The notes under the pieces: model-generated | The model's database searches: none | Seen by the model: the letters and a program-made list of their open reading frames with translations, nothing else | Told to the model about the DNA's origin: nothing | Origin: Arsenophonus fragariae | GTDB lineage: Bacteria; Pseudomonadota; Gammaproteobacteria; Enterobacterales; Enterobacteriaceae | Assembly: GCA_047291315.1 (NCBI GenBank) | Contig: JBDPYZ010000018.1 | Span: 1-54,599, forward strand | DNA length: 54,599 nt | Direction: 5' to 3' | Made by a program: the position numbers and the translations under genes | Shown here: one piece after another, positions 25,851-33,803 of the stretch | Position numbering within the stretch: the first letter of the stretch is position 1 | Layout: each line of letters begins with the position of its first letter

Positions 25851-26213
25851 TTAAAAACATAACTTCTTCTGAAATTCACAAGCTTCATCGTTTTTTAACC
25901 TTGAAGCTTCTTTTTTTGGCAATCTTAGATGTTCTGACATGTCTCTTAGCTTTCGTATCTCTTCGCCTGATATATTCGTAATGATGACATCCTGTGATGA
26001 TGAGTCATACCCAATGGCATCAAGTAGTTTTGCCATCTTCACAACCAGTCCGTTTTCTGCTTGCCAGCGAGTTACCTGTGATTCATGAACACCAATAGTT
26101 TTGGCTACTTTCCTGCCTGAAGTTAATAGAATTTCTTTTCTAATTCTGGCTTCGATTTGTTTCGCACTTGATTTGCGTGTAATTGTGGTTTCCATGTCTA
26201 TAATTAATTCCAT
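25851..26213 (-). CDS. CII-like transcription activator (module 1)
   Basis: This 120-residue protein aligns with lambda CII: RIRKEILLTSGRKVAKTIGV then HESQVTRWQAENGLVVKMAK correspond to the CII helices ending in KSQISRW. CII activates the repressor-maintenance and integrase promoters and sets the lysis-lysogeny choice. It lies directly after nutR1, as in lambda. The C-terminal ~45 residues are unlike lambda CII. Confidence 0.8.
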   Translation of the reverse strand: MELIIDMETTITRKSSAKQIEARIRKEILLTSGRKVAKTIGVHESQVTRWQAENGLVVKMAKLLDAIGYDSSSQDVIITNISGEEIRKLRDMSEHLRLPKKEASRLKNDEACEFQKKLCF

Positions 26214-26262
26214 AAGTTTTAGATAATAGTTATCCCTCCCGATGGGCTGGGTATTTATAAAT

Positions 26263-26298
26263 CTCCCAATTTCAGGGAGGCCAAATTGTTAAAGAGCG
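26263..26298 (-). promoter_or_regulatory. nutR1 (boxA + boxB)
   Basis: On the minus strand boxA CGCTCTTTAACA (26298-26287) is followed by a boxB hairpin CTCCC-TGAAATT-GGGAG (26279-26263), between cro and cII, where lambda nutR lies. The element is repeated almost unchanged at 29303-29338. Confidence 0.8.
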
Positions 26299-26304
26299 GT
26301 GGTG

Positions 26305-26535
26305 TTAATTTGTGCTAGTTTTTAGAATAGTAAAAACTAATAATTCTTTTTTTACGGGTAAGTAATGAAATTTTTTAGTTGCTAATTCGATTTGCTCAGC
26401 TTTTTTTGGAGATGCCCTGCGATATCCATAAGCTACTAGATTTAAGTAACCGACACTTGTCCCTGCTAGCTGAGCAAGACGTACCCAATCATCTTGGGTA
26501 GACTCTTTTCTCCAACGGAGTAAATCGTTTGTCAT
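26305..26535 (-). CDS. Cro-type repressor, YdaS-like (module 1)
   Basis: A small helix-turn-helix protein from the ATG at 26535: MTNDLLRWRKESTQDDWVRL, AQLAGTSVGYLNLVAYGYRR, ASPKKAEQIELATKKF. The AGTSVGYLNLVAYGYRRASP segment is the recognition region of YdaS/Cro-like regulators. It is divergent from the repressor gene at 26656, so it occupies the cro position. Longer translation from 26565 is possible but less likely. Confidence 0.75.
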   Translation of the reverse strand: MTNDLLRWRKESTQDDWVRLAQLAGTSVGYLNLVAYGYRRASPKKAEQIELATKKFHYLPVKKELLVFTILKTSTN

Positions 26536-26539
26536 ACAA

Positions 26540-26637
26540 TTTACCTTTAAAGTTAAATCAAACAAGATGACTTTATCTTAAAGATAAATTTTAGGCAAGA
26601 ATAATTTACTAATTTGTACATTTATCAAATTGATAAA
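26540..26637. promoter_or_regulatory. OR-type operator region of module 1
   Basis: Between cro and cI are two perfect 17-base palindromes, TTTATCTTAAAGATAAA (26572-26588) and TTTATCAAATTGATAAA (26621-26637), plus an imperfect third, TTTACCTTTAAAGTTAAA (26540-26557). Shared half-site TTTATC. The same half-sites recur at 27503-27564 downstream of the repressor gene. Three operators per side is the lambda pattern. Confidence 0.75.
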
Positions 26638-26655
26638 AGATGCCAATATATAAAA

Positions 26656-27387
26656 ATGGAAACAAAAGACATTAGACGTGCCAATTTGCACGCCTTGATT
26701 CAGGATTTCACTGTATCAGGAAAAAATAAGAAATCTCAGTTAGCTGATAAAATTGGCATACCTGCTGCTCAACTTAGTCAGATTAGCGGTAATAATCCAA
26801 TACGTAATATAGGCGATAGAATCGCCCGTCGTATTGAAAAATCATTGAACCTTCCCATTGGGTGGATGGACGTTCTTCATACAGAAACTTTAAATCCATC
26901 TAAAAAAGATGGTAGTTTTATTTTGCAAAATATCTCTAAGAACTATACTGACCATATATACAGGATAAACCATTACGATATAGAGTATAGTTCCAGAGGA
27001 GGTAGAGTGCGCAATGAGCATCCAGATATTATAAAGGCAGTTGAAATAAACCCAGATCATGCCTTGAAAATGTTTGGAGAAAGACCGTCTACATCATTAG
27101 CTATTATTACAGCTGTAGGTGATAGCATGTTGGGCACAATAGATCCTGGTTCTCTTTTAGTTATTGATAAAACGATTAAACAATATATGGGCGATGGAAT
27201 ATATGCATTCACTTTTGGTGAAAGTATGCATATAAAACGACTGCAATTAGCTGGGGATAAGTTATTAGTAATTAGTGATAACAACATGTATGAGAAATGG
27301 GAAATAAACTACAATAACGAGGAGCAGTTAAGTATAAATGGATTTGTAATAGGTAAATGGAATATAAGTTACTCTAGGCTAGGATAG
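26656..27387 (+). CDS. cI-type repressor with S24 domain (module 1)
   Basis: From the ATG at 26656 this is a ~243-residue repressor. N-terminal helix-turn-helix: QLADKIGIPAAQLSQISGNN. C-terminal LexA/S24 protease fold: active-site Ser in AVGDSMLGTIDPGSLLVIDK and Lys in ESMHIKRLQL. The usual Ala-Gly cleavage site is not evident; the linker reads YSSRGGRVRNE. The repressor should bind the TTTATC-N5-GATAAA operators on both sides and keep the prophage silent. An upstream in-frame ATG at 26614 would lie across the operator. Confidence 0.85.
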   Translation: METKDIRRANLHALIQDFTVSGKNKKSQLADKIGIPAAQLSQISGNNPIRNIGDRIARRIEKSLNLPIGWMDVLHTETLNPSKKDGSFILQNISKNYTDHIYRINHYDIEYSSRGGRVRNEHPDIIKAVEINPDHALKMFGERPSTSLAIITAVGDSMLGTIDPGSLLVIDKTIKQYMGDGIYAFTFGESMHIKRLQLAGDKLLVISDNNMYEKWEINYNNEEQLSINGFVIGKWNISYSRLG

Positions 27388-27502
27388 TCTATATACACCT
27401 ATACGCCAATCACTCACAATCAACGCCAGCTATTTCGCTGGCTTTTTTATGATAAATTTTTAATATGTATTTTCCTCTAATATTCAATAAGTTAATTATT
27501 AA

Positions 27503-27564
27503 TTGTATTAATTGATAAATTATTTATCAATTTGATATTGATTTTATTTTATCATTAAGATAAA
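27503..27564. promoter_or_regulatory. OL-type operator region of module 1
   Basis: Three 17-base sites in the same register as OR: 27503-27519 (one good half), 27523-27539 (TTTATCAATTTGATATT) and 27548-27564 (TTTATCATTAAGATAAA, perfect half-sites). They lie upstream of the N leader, the place of OL/PL in lambda. Confidence 0.65.
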
Positions 27565-27576
27565 TTAAACAAATAA

Positions 27577-27888
27577 ACTCACTGTAACAGGCAAAAACCA
27601 AGACAATACTACGAGTTATCTGAAATCTTGCCAGACGTTGCTAAGTAGCCAGCCTAAGGCCTATGAACATGGAGGCAAGTGTAGTTCATCAGTAACTAAA
27701 TATTCGCTCTTTAACATACTGGAATCAAGCTCTGAATACGAGTTAGAGCAACATCACCAAATGAGTTTTGGTATTTGTGAAATGTACAAAACAGTCGAAT
27801 TTCATTTTACACCAGGGAATAAACAAACTGTGAACATAAACCGGAAATATACGGACGCACCGCTAAAACTTATTTAGGAGGTAACAAA
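27577..27888 (+). promoter_or_regulatory. N leader 1 with nutL1
   Basis: Untranslated leader of the first leftward-type operon. It holds boxA CGCTCTTTAACA (27705-27716), a following hairpin GCTCTGA-ATACGAG-TTAGAGC (27729-27749) as boxB candidate, and a second hairpin framed by GTTTTG/CAAAAC (27765-27792). An AGGAGG ribosome site precedes N1. The first ~100 bases are about 85% identical to leader 2 at 30448, and scattered blocks further on are shared. Confidence 0.75.
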
Positions 27889-28215
27889 ATGGAAACCATT
27901 ATCTTTAAACCTAAAAAAGACAATGCTAAATCTCGTCGTCTAGCAAAACAAATGGCATTCTGGGATAGAAAACGTGCTGAATACGAAGCGAAAGCGAAGT
28001 CTAACCCCAAATCCCGTTCTACAGAACAAATACTTGATTCCATATTCAACAAGCAAGATGATACCGTTAATACTATCGCATCACTAACTATCAATCTAAA
28101 AGACAAAAAGCCTCAGCCATCATTTAATAACTGTTGCTTACCTAATACTTATCTCTTCTCGGTAAGAAAATACTCGAAAACAGGCAAATCAAATATCCAT
28201 ACATACGATAGATAG
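27889..28215 (+). CDS. N-type antiterminator, P22 gp24-like (module 1)
   Basis: 108 residues. An N-terminal basic RNA-binding segment (DNAKSRRLAKQMAFWDRKRA) is followed by ILDSIF, as in P22 gp24 (NAKTRRHERRR ... IIDSIFG), and a C-terminal CCLPNTYLFSVRKYSKTGKS. It sits directly after repressor, operator and nut leader, the position of lambda N. N proteins bind boxB RNA and turn polymerase into a termination-resistant form. It shares its C-terminal block with N2 (SFNNCCLPNT versus SFYNCCLPKT). Confidence 0.75.
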   Translation: METIIFKPKKDNAKSRRLAKQMAFWDRKRAEYEAKAKSNPKSRSTEQILDSIFNKQDDTVNTIASLTINLKDKKPQPSFNNCCLPNTYLFSVRKYSKTGKSNIHTYDR

Positions 28216-28392
28216 TACAAAACTGGACTTAAGTGCAGATGACATAATAAATTATTTTAGTTAATTTAAATTTTTACAGGAATAACAAAAAAGTAAGTTG
28301 AAAAATTTTATATCAAATTCAGATAAATTACTTAACTTAAAGATAATCAAATTAAAGAAAAGATATTTATTATTTATATTAGGGAAAATATT

Positions 28393-29120
28393 ATGTCAAT
28401 AATAGTTCAACCTAGTCCGAATTCTTGGTCTTTATTTACTAGAAATATTGACGATAAATATATTCAACAAGCAATGAATAGTTCTTCAAAAGAAGAAGCT
28501 ACATATTTGGGGATTTTTAGTAAGATAAAAGACTGGGTTTGCGGAACAAAGACAGATGAAGTGTTGCCTTTACTTTATTACTTAACTCATACCCCCGACA
28601 ATCAGTCTAATATTGAATCATCTCTGCAAAAAGCAGAAGCTTTTTATAAATTGAAGGAAATGAGCCCCCCAAAACATCAAGATAAATTTCAGGCATCTAT
28701 TTACGAAGAATGAAAACAGTGATGATTATACATTTAAATTTTCTATAAAAGGGGCGATAGAAGAAATAACATTTGATTATGGTAGTTTTGACACTAAAAA
28801 TAATATCTCTTTTTTAAAAAATGAAAATATTAACACTAGCCATAATAAGAAATTAGAATATTTCTCTATACAGAAAAATTACGAAAATCCTAATAATGAA
28901 TGGATACGTGACTTTGTTGATTCACATAAAAAAATACTGGGTAAATTTCGTGTAAACGAAAATCTTAATTTTGATGATACTCCAACATTTGAGAATGAAG
29001 AGTCTGATAAGGATAGCTTAACTGAGTGTAGATTTTAACAATAAATCAAAATTTGAATATGAAGAAAATATAAAAAATATAGAAGCTATTCTCTCCAAAG
29101 AAACACAAGATAATATTTAA
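28393..29120 (+). pseudogene. Type III effector-like gene (SifA/SopD2 N-terminal domain), frameshifted
   Basis: The first frame (28393-28713, 106 codons) contains SKEEATYLGIFSKIKDWVCG, then TDEVLPLLYYLTH and FYKLKEMSPPKHQDKFQ. This order matches the N-terminal translocation domain shared by Salmonella effectors (SopD2: DKEEALYMGVWDRFKDC ... AFTQLKEYANPSQQDRF; SifA: WEKIKDFF). The reading continues in a second frame (ENSDDYTFKFSIKGAIEEIT ...) and, after another shift near 29035, ends SKETQDNI at 29120. Very AT-rich. The C-terminal part matches nothing I know. Two shifts make it a likely pseudogene unless they are sequence errors. Comparison is from memory, not a search. Confidence 0.6.
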
Positions 29121-29229
29121 ATGCAAAAATTAACTTTTAAAAAACATTAAAAAATGAAAGTGTAGTTGCACACTAAATTTGGCCACTAAGTTGAAGTAAT
29201 ATTCTTACCTCATAATTTTTAAAGATCTT

Positions 29230-29338
29230 CAGGTTGTCCTATAATCAATTTCATAAGTTTCAGATAATAGTACCCCTCACGATGGGCTGGGTATTTATAA
29301 ATCTCCCAATTTCAGGGAAGCCCTGTTGTTAAAGAGCG
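29230..29338 (-). promoter_or_regulatory. nutR2 and truncated cII start (module 2)
   Basis: On the minus strand boxA CGCTCTTTAACA (29338-29327), then boxB TTCCC-TGAAATT-GGGAG (29319-29303), where one stem C has become T but still pairs with G. After the same downstream block as module 1, an ATG opens MKLIIGQPEDL and stops, so cII is reduced to its first codons (module 1 starts MELIIDME). Confidence 0.75.
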
Positions 29339-29394
29339 GTGGTTGTCTAAAACAATTTATTAATAAAATTAAATCGAATTATTTTGCAGAGTTT

Positions 29395-29580
29395 TTATGT
29401 CTTATTTTGATAGAGGTTAACATCAAGCACTAGCTTCTTTTTGGTCAACTTTTCAATTAGAAGAGCATATTTCCAAGGAATAACCTCTTCCCAAAGGCTA
29501 ACTGTTGATTTAGAAACATTAAAAATTTTTGCTGTAGCAACAGTAGCTCCAAAATAATTAATTACATTTTTTTTAAACAT
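29395..29580 (-). CDS. Cro, P22 type (module 2)
   Basis: 61 residues from ATG at 29580: MFKKNVINYFGATVATAKIF then NVSKSTVSLWEEVIPWKYAL. P22 Cro is also 61 residues and reads MYKKDVIDHFGTQRAVAKAL...VSQWKEVIPEKDAY, so the assignment is strong. It is divergent from the repressor at 29683. An upstream in-frame ATG at 29649 would add 23 unrelated hydrophobic residues. Confidence 0.85.
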   Translation of the reverse strand: MFKKNVINYFGATVATAKIFNVSKSTVSLWEEVIPWKYALLIEKLTKKKLVLDVNLYQNKT

Positions 29581-29682
29581 TAACGTATGTCCATCCATAA
29601 GAGATCTAGCTATGACATAAATTTTACATAACAAAACAAAAATGATCAATATTCAAAACTAAAAATATTTAATAATATAAAC

Positions 29683-30312
29683 ATGAAAAAAACAACTATT
29701 AATGAACGCATCACTTCGCGTATGCGAGAATTGAAGCTAAAACACAAAGACATTGTGAACGCTACTAAAGCCTCCAAAGGAGCAGTGAGTCAATGGGTTA
29801 ATGGCGGGAATAAGCCGTCAGCAGATTATGTGACTGCTTTAGCCCACGTACTTAAAGTAAGTGAAAAATGGTTATTAGAAGGTGAATTAAGTGATGAAGT
29901 AATGCTCTATCCCCATAAAATGAAAAAAATACCACTACTATCATTAGAACAAGCAGTAACATGGAGTGATAGTATTATGAATAATAATCATTGGATAGAA
30001 ACTTTACCTAATACCAATAATTCCTGTTTTGCTATTAAAATTAAGGGGGATTCCATGGTAAGTATAATAGGTTCAGGGATTTCACTTCCTGAAGGGGCAT
30101 TCTTGGTTATTGATCCTAAATATAGAATTAGTAGTGGCCTTATAGTAGCTGCTCATTTACCTAGTTCTAATGCCATTATAATAAAAAAATTAATTATAGA
30201 CGGACCAAATATCTATCTCGTCTCTATAAACCCCAATTATAAACCTATTCAAATAGATACTTTAGATTGTATCATCGGTGTTGGAACTCGTATTGAGCTT
30301 AATCTTGTTTAA
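29683..30312 (+). CDS. cI-type repressor, P22 C2-like (module 2)
   Basis: 209 residues. N-terminal helix-turn-helix (MRELKLKHKDIVNATKASKG, AVSQWVNGGNKPSADYV), linker, and S24 domain with Ser in IKIKGDSMVS and Lys in AIIIKKLI. P22 C2 family by overall arrangement. At the expected cleavage site the sequence is LEQAVTWSD, Ala-Val rather than Ala-Gly, so RecA-stimulated cleavage may be poor. Its Cro and operators differ from module 1, so the two modules should have different immunity. Confidence 0.85.
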   Translation: MKKTTINERITSRMRELKLKHKDIVNATKASKGAVSQWVNGGNKPSADYVTALAHVLKVSEKWLLEGELSDEVMLYPHKMKKIPLLSLEQAVTWSDSIMNNNHWIETLPNTNNSCFAIKIKGDSMVSIIGSGISLPEGAFLVIDPKYRISSGLIVAAHLPSSNAIIIKKLIIDGPNIYLVSINPNYKPIQIDTLDCIIGVGTRIELNLV

Positions 30313-30406
30313 TCCATTCTTTTCAAGAACATATTGAATTAAAACTCAAATCTAAAATTCTTCTAACGTAAATTGCCTTTCTGATGTTTATATATCGAAA
30401 CATCTA

Positions 30407-30435
30407 TTGACATAAATTGTTTTGATATATATACA
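30407..30435 (+). promoter_or_regulatory. PL-like promoter of module 2
   Basis: TTGACA (30407-30412) and TATACA (30430-30435) with 17 bases between, just upstream of N leader 2. A GATGTTT...AAACATC inverted pair at about 30382-30404 and TATGTC repeats around the promoter are candidate operators. Confidence 0.65.
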
Positions 30436-30447
30436 TATGTCCATCAG

Positions 30448-30753
30448 CTCACTGTAACAGGCAAAAGTCAAGACAATACTTCGAGTTATCTGAAACTTTG
30501 CCAAACGTTGCTAAGTAGCCAGCCTGAAGCATATGAACATGAAGACAAGTGACGACAGTTAAGCAGTTCCTCTCTTTAAGACCATTACACTAAAAAAGCG
30601 AACAACCTACAACTCTAGGTTTTGGGGTGTGTGAAAAACACAAAACACAGTCGAGTTATGAATTCCAACACCAGGGAACTCTCCCAATAGGACTGTGGCC
30701 TATAACCGGAAACGCTGGCACACACCACCAAAACCCATTGTCAGGAGGTAAAT
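30448..30753 (+). promoter_or_regulatory. N leader 2 with nutL2
   Basis: Shares its first ~100 bases with leader 1. It has a boxA-like CTCTCTTTAAGA (30570-30581), a hairpin AACCTA-CAACTC-TAGGTT (30605-30622) as boxB candidate, and a GTTTTG/CAAAAC hairpin (30620-30647) like that of leader 1 with different inner base pairs. An AGGAGG ribosome site precedes N2. Confidence 0.7.
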
Positions 30754-31104
30754 ATGTGTAATTTTCATGGTTATAATAATGCTCGCAGTCGCAGAAATGA
30801 GCGCAGAAGAGCCAGGCAGGAAGTATACGAGAGAAATAAAGCGCTTAATATGGCATTGAAAGCTGCGTTAAACCCAATCAAATCCTCTAAGCAACAAATA
30901 ATATCAAACACTAAACGCCCTATTCTTTCATTGAAAAGGAAAGGAAAAGTATTACATCGTGTTGAGATAGCATTACTGTATAGCCGAGTTAAAGTTTATG
31001 ACTCATTTTACAATTGCTGTCTACCTAAAACCGCTTTGTATTCAGTCAAAACAAAACGTCATCGTCCTATTCTGATATCAAGAGAAGTAACGGCAAGATG
31101 TTAA
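30754..31104 (+). CDS. N: N antiterminator, lambda type (module 2)
   Basis: 116 residues. The arginine-rich motif (ARSRRNERRRARQEVYERNK) and the central RPILSLKRKGKVLHRVEIAL match lambda N (RRRERRAEKQ and RPILSLNRKPKSRVESAL). Position after the repressor and nut leader confirms it. It would load on boxB RNA in leader 2 and allow reading of the plus-strand early operon up to int. The C-terminal SFYNCCLPKTALYSVKTKRH is shared with N1. Confidence 0.85.
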   Translation: MCNFHGYNNARSRRNERRRARQEVYERNKALNMALKAALNPIKSSKQQIISNTKRPILSLKRKGKVLHRVEIALLYSRVKVYDSFYNCCLPKTALYSVKTKRHRPILISREVTARC

Positions 31105-31440
31105 CCGCATATTAAACGCATTAACTTATTATAATATGACAGTTTATCTTGAAACTGTAGCTCAATATTTAACCTAATCTGTGTTTTAAGTAAAACAATA
31201 GCTTCCAGGCAAGGCCAGATGATTTCATCAGTACTTTCGAGCTCTAACAGGCGTTCTCTTAACTCGCTATCATCAAATTTCGATTCGTTTGTATATAGTT
31301 TCAAATAATTTAAGAGGCTTTTTTCTTTGCTACTACTGATTTTTTGCCAAATTGGTCTATTGACTGTATAGCGGAAAGAATAACTATCAATATACCAAAA
31401 ATTAAATATTTTCTTTTAATACAATAGGTTAAATAAAAAG
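31101..31440 (-). pseudogene. Small membrane-anchored protein, antisense to the N operon, frameshifted
   Basis: The frame ending at 31101 reads ESKFDDSELRERLLELESTD ... QFQDKLSYYNKLMRLICG with no ATG. Just upstream another frame gives KRKYLIFGILIVILSAIQSI, a plausible membrane segment, ending KKSVVAKKKAS. Joined by one shift they would make a ~105-residue anchored protein. Such antisense genes beside N can be exclusion or immunity genes, but nothing identifies it. Confidence 0.35.
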
Positions 31441-31525
31441 TTAAGATTAATGCCGAGATCTATCTATGCGTCCGGTAACTGTTGTAAACAACTACTCGAG
31501 ATAGTGACTATAGAGAATTATATCG

Positions 31526-31711
31526 GTGATTTCTTCTCGGTTCATAGGTATTAATCCTTATTTTATCCTCACCCCTGAGTTTTTTGATGGAGGTGATTTA
31601 GGTTGTAGGGTCGGTCTGATCATTTTAGGGAGTATATGTTTTTGTTTCAGCTCATTCTCAGTAATAACTTTTTTATCAGACCTTATTGTTTCTTTCTATG
31701 TATTGTGGTAA
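31526..31711 (+). CDS. Possible small membrane protein
   Basis: 61 codons from GTG, ending in a long hydrophobic stretch (VGLIILGSICFCFSSFSVIT, FLSDLIVSFYVLW). No clear ribosome site. Between it and 31931 lies an unassigned stretch with short inverted repeats (TCCGTC...) and no gene. Confidence 0.35.
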   Translation: MISSRFIGINPYFILTPEFFDGGDLGCRVGLIILGSICFCFSSFSVITFLSDLIVSFYVLW

Positions 31712-31930
31712 ACGGCAAAAGGGAGCGAGCCTGACGTGCCAGAAATATCAGGCAATTAAGTAAGTTTCAGGATGTGTGAATGCCACTAAGCGCTCGCGGG
31801 ACAGTCACCGCTATATAATCTAACTTATATGATTTTTTTATCCGTCCGTCATGACTGTAATCGGACACTGTGAGGCATCCAGTACACATCGCTAAAACTT
31901 AATTCAACCATTAATTTTCAAAGTGAAATC

Positions 31931-32032
31931 ATGACGCACAAGAAACAAAATGATCACGTATATAGTAATAAGTACGAATTCAAATTAATGGAACTAAACT
32001 ACAACGGTGAAAAAATCAGGCATCATTTTTAA
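31931..32032 (+). CDS. Small early-operon protein (33 aa)
   Basis: ATG ... MTHKKQNDHVYSNKYEFKLM, ending NYNGEKIRHHF. Charged and hydrophilic. An 11-codon frame (MNFTNQINTKT) with an AAGGAACC ribosome site follows at 32044-32079. Families unknown. Confidence 0.4.
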   Translation: MTHKKQNDHVYSNKYEFKLMELNYNGEKIRHHF

Positions 32033-32110
32033 GAAGGAACCTTATGAATTTCACTAACCAAATCAACACCAAGACCTAACCAGGCCTTTTTTGTGTCTAA
32101 AGGAAACAAA

Positions 32111-32263
32111 ATGAATAACGATGAATTAAAAAATATTCTTGATGAACACAAAGCGTATATCAATTCTTTCGGTGAGAAAAGATCTATAGCCAATCTGCCA
32201 GATCATACATTCATAATCAAAGGTGAAATCTATCCCATCATCATCACGAATGGAGAAAATTAA
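32111..32263 (+). CDS. Small early-operon protein (50 aa)
   Basis: Starts after AAAGGAAACAAA: MNNDELKNILDEHKAYINSF, GEKRSIANLPDHTFIIKGEI. The N-terminus recalls the beginning of short phage pentapeptide-repeat proteins (ELKxILxxHxxW...G.RANL), without the repeats. Function unknown. Confidence 0.5.
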   Translation: MNNDELKNILDEHKAYINSFGEKRSIANLPDHTFIIKGEIYPIIITNGEN

Positions 32264-32283
32264 CTAAAAAAGATATTGCAAAT

Positions 32284-32391
32284 ATGGACGGAAAAAATGC
32301 TCTTAACTTTTATCCCAGGTTGCTCGACATTTTAGATTTCTATTTGGGAAAGGGTGAGCGCCCTGATTGTGTTAAACAGCATGCTAACTAA
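32284..32391 (+). CDS. Small early-operon protein (35 aa)
   Basis: MDGKNALNFYPRLLDILDFY then LGKGERPDCVKQHAN. The frame is open further upstream (HHEWRKLTKKDIAN) without a start, so this may be the end of a decayed longer gene. Confidence 0.35.
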   Translation: MDGKNALNFYPRLLDILDFYLGKGERPDCVKQHAN

Positions 32392-32408
32392 CAATAGGAA
32401 TATACATC

Positions 32409-32665
32409 ATGAAACTGGACAATCCACTCATTGTAACGTCAAAGCACCCCAATATAGGTAATCTGGTTGGAGTTACTAACGGCAGTCATAATATTTGTGA
32501 TCTAACTATCTGGTCAATCTTAAGATATGGGACGAAGAAGACCAGGGAACTAAAACGTTAAAAAAACTAATTCAGTATTTAACAGCGGAAAACGAGGACC
32601 TGAAAAGAGAAAATCAAAAACTCATGAAGATACATCGGAAAATTGGCGGGCTGTGCAAAGTTTGA
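32409..32665 (+). pseudogene. Small coiled-coil protein, frameshifted
   Basis: The first frame reads MKLDNPLIVTSKHPNIGNLV, GVTNGSHNICDLTIWSIL; the next frame continues KIWDEEDQGTKTLKKLIQYL, TAENEDLKRENQKLMKIHRK to TGA at 32665. One base near 32522 breaks the gene. The C-terminal half is a clear coiled coil. Confidence 0.5.
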
Positions 32666-32770
32666 ACCGGCAATAAATAAATTTGATTTACTGCTATACC
32701 ACCCCTTCTCTTTCTTAATACAAGCATAGACCAAAACTTCTCATCGTTTTTATTAGCGAGAAATTCTTAC

Positions 32771-33560
32771 ATGAAAAATTTAATTAATATTGAAACAAAA
32801 AATATCAATGATGAATTAATCCAGACGGTTAATGAGCGTGATCTACATGCATTTTTGGAGATTAAATCCAGATTCAATGACTGGATTAAAAACCGAATTA
32901 AAGAATATAACTTTATAGAAAAATTAGACTTTATAACTCCTACTAAAAATTTAGTAGGCGGTGGTTCAACAGTTGACTATCACATTTCCCTCGATATGGC
33001 GAAAGAAATTTCGATGATCGAGCGTAACGAAAAAGGTAAGGAGGCTCGTCAATATTTCATTCTGTACGAAAAACGCGCTAAAACGGCTCCACACGCTATC
33101 ATCCCACAAACACTTCCTGAAGCGCTACGCCTTGCCACTGAAATGGCAGAAAAAGTTCAATACTTGGCGTTGGTTAACAAAGAACAAAAAACGGAAATCG
33201 ATAGTCTTAAAAACCTGTTCCAGGTTGGCATGTTACCTGTCCAGTTTTGCAAACAACTTAATGGCGTAAACATTAACCAGGCCAACCTTTTTCTACAGGA
33301 GCGTCATTTTCTCTACGATGCAGAAAAGGATATCTACAAACCTCACGTCTGGCGTGTCCATGCTTATGCACAAAATAAATATTTAACCAAATCGCACCAC
33401 ATCACTACAACAGAAACAGGTCAACCCAGTGTTACCAAATCGTTTTGTTAAAAAAAACGGGGCTTCATGGCTATATCGTCAATATCTAAAAAACAAACTA
33501 CCGATGAAGAAAGACTGGAACGGTCAATTCACACATGACAAATATGGTCAGGTGGCATGA
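32771..33560 (+). CDS. AntA-type antirepressor, C-terminus frameshifted
   Basis: N-terminal AntA domain: TVNERDLHAFLEIKSRFNDW, IKNRIKEYNF, STVDYHISLDMAKEISMIER and KEARQYFILYEKRA. A linker leads to a C-terminal domain (QFCKQLNGVNINQANLFLQE) related to that of phage antirepressors. The first frame stops at 33451; the next frame continues LPNRFVKKNGASWLYRQYLK and QFTHDKYGQVA to 33560. So the last ~40 residues need a one-base correction. Antirepressors inactivate repressors of the C2/CI type and trigger induction. Confidence 0.8.
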
Positions 33561-33568
33561 GGGTTAAC

Positions 33569-33803
33569 ATGAATAAAGATAGCATACTGCTCGCACTGGC
33601 AATACAGACAGCAAAGTTAGCAATTGATACCCATCGACAGGATATATGGCAAATCGCTTTATCACTGCAACTTAAAGCTTATGGAAAAAAATCATCACCC
33701 TGCTACTGGATTCACGCTTTTCGCAAAATGAAATTGAGTCATTACTAGTAGAGATTAAAGCAAGAAAAAATCGGACGTTATTACAATCCAAGGAGGTCAC
33801 ATG
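33569..33803 (+). pseudogene. Small early gene, frameshifted at A7
   Basis: MNKDSILLALAIQTAKLAID, THRQDIWQIALSLQLKAYG, then an A7 run (33685-33691). With one more A the frame continues KIITLLLDSRFSQNEIESLL, VEIKARKNRTLLQSKEVT and its stop overlaps the next ATG (ATGA). Family unknown, about 78 residues when repaired. Confidence 0.5.

Noticed and set aside
27577..30753. CRISPR array or insertion sequence behind the repeated leader blocks
   Set aside because: Only two copies, ~2.9 kb apart, each in front of an N gene; no spacers, transposase or terminal repeats.
31101..31304. Intact antisense gene
   Set aside because: The frame has no standard start except an internal TTG, and the plausible membrane segment is in another frame, so I list it as a likely broken gene.
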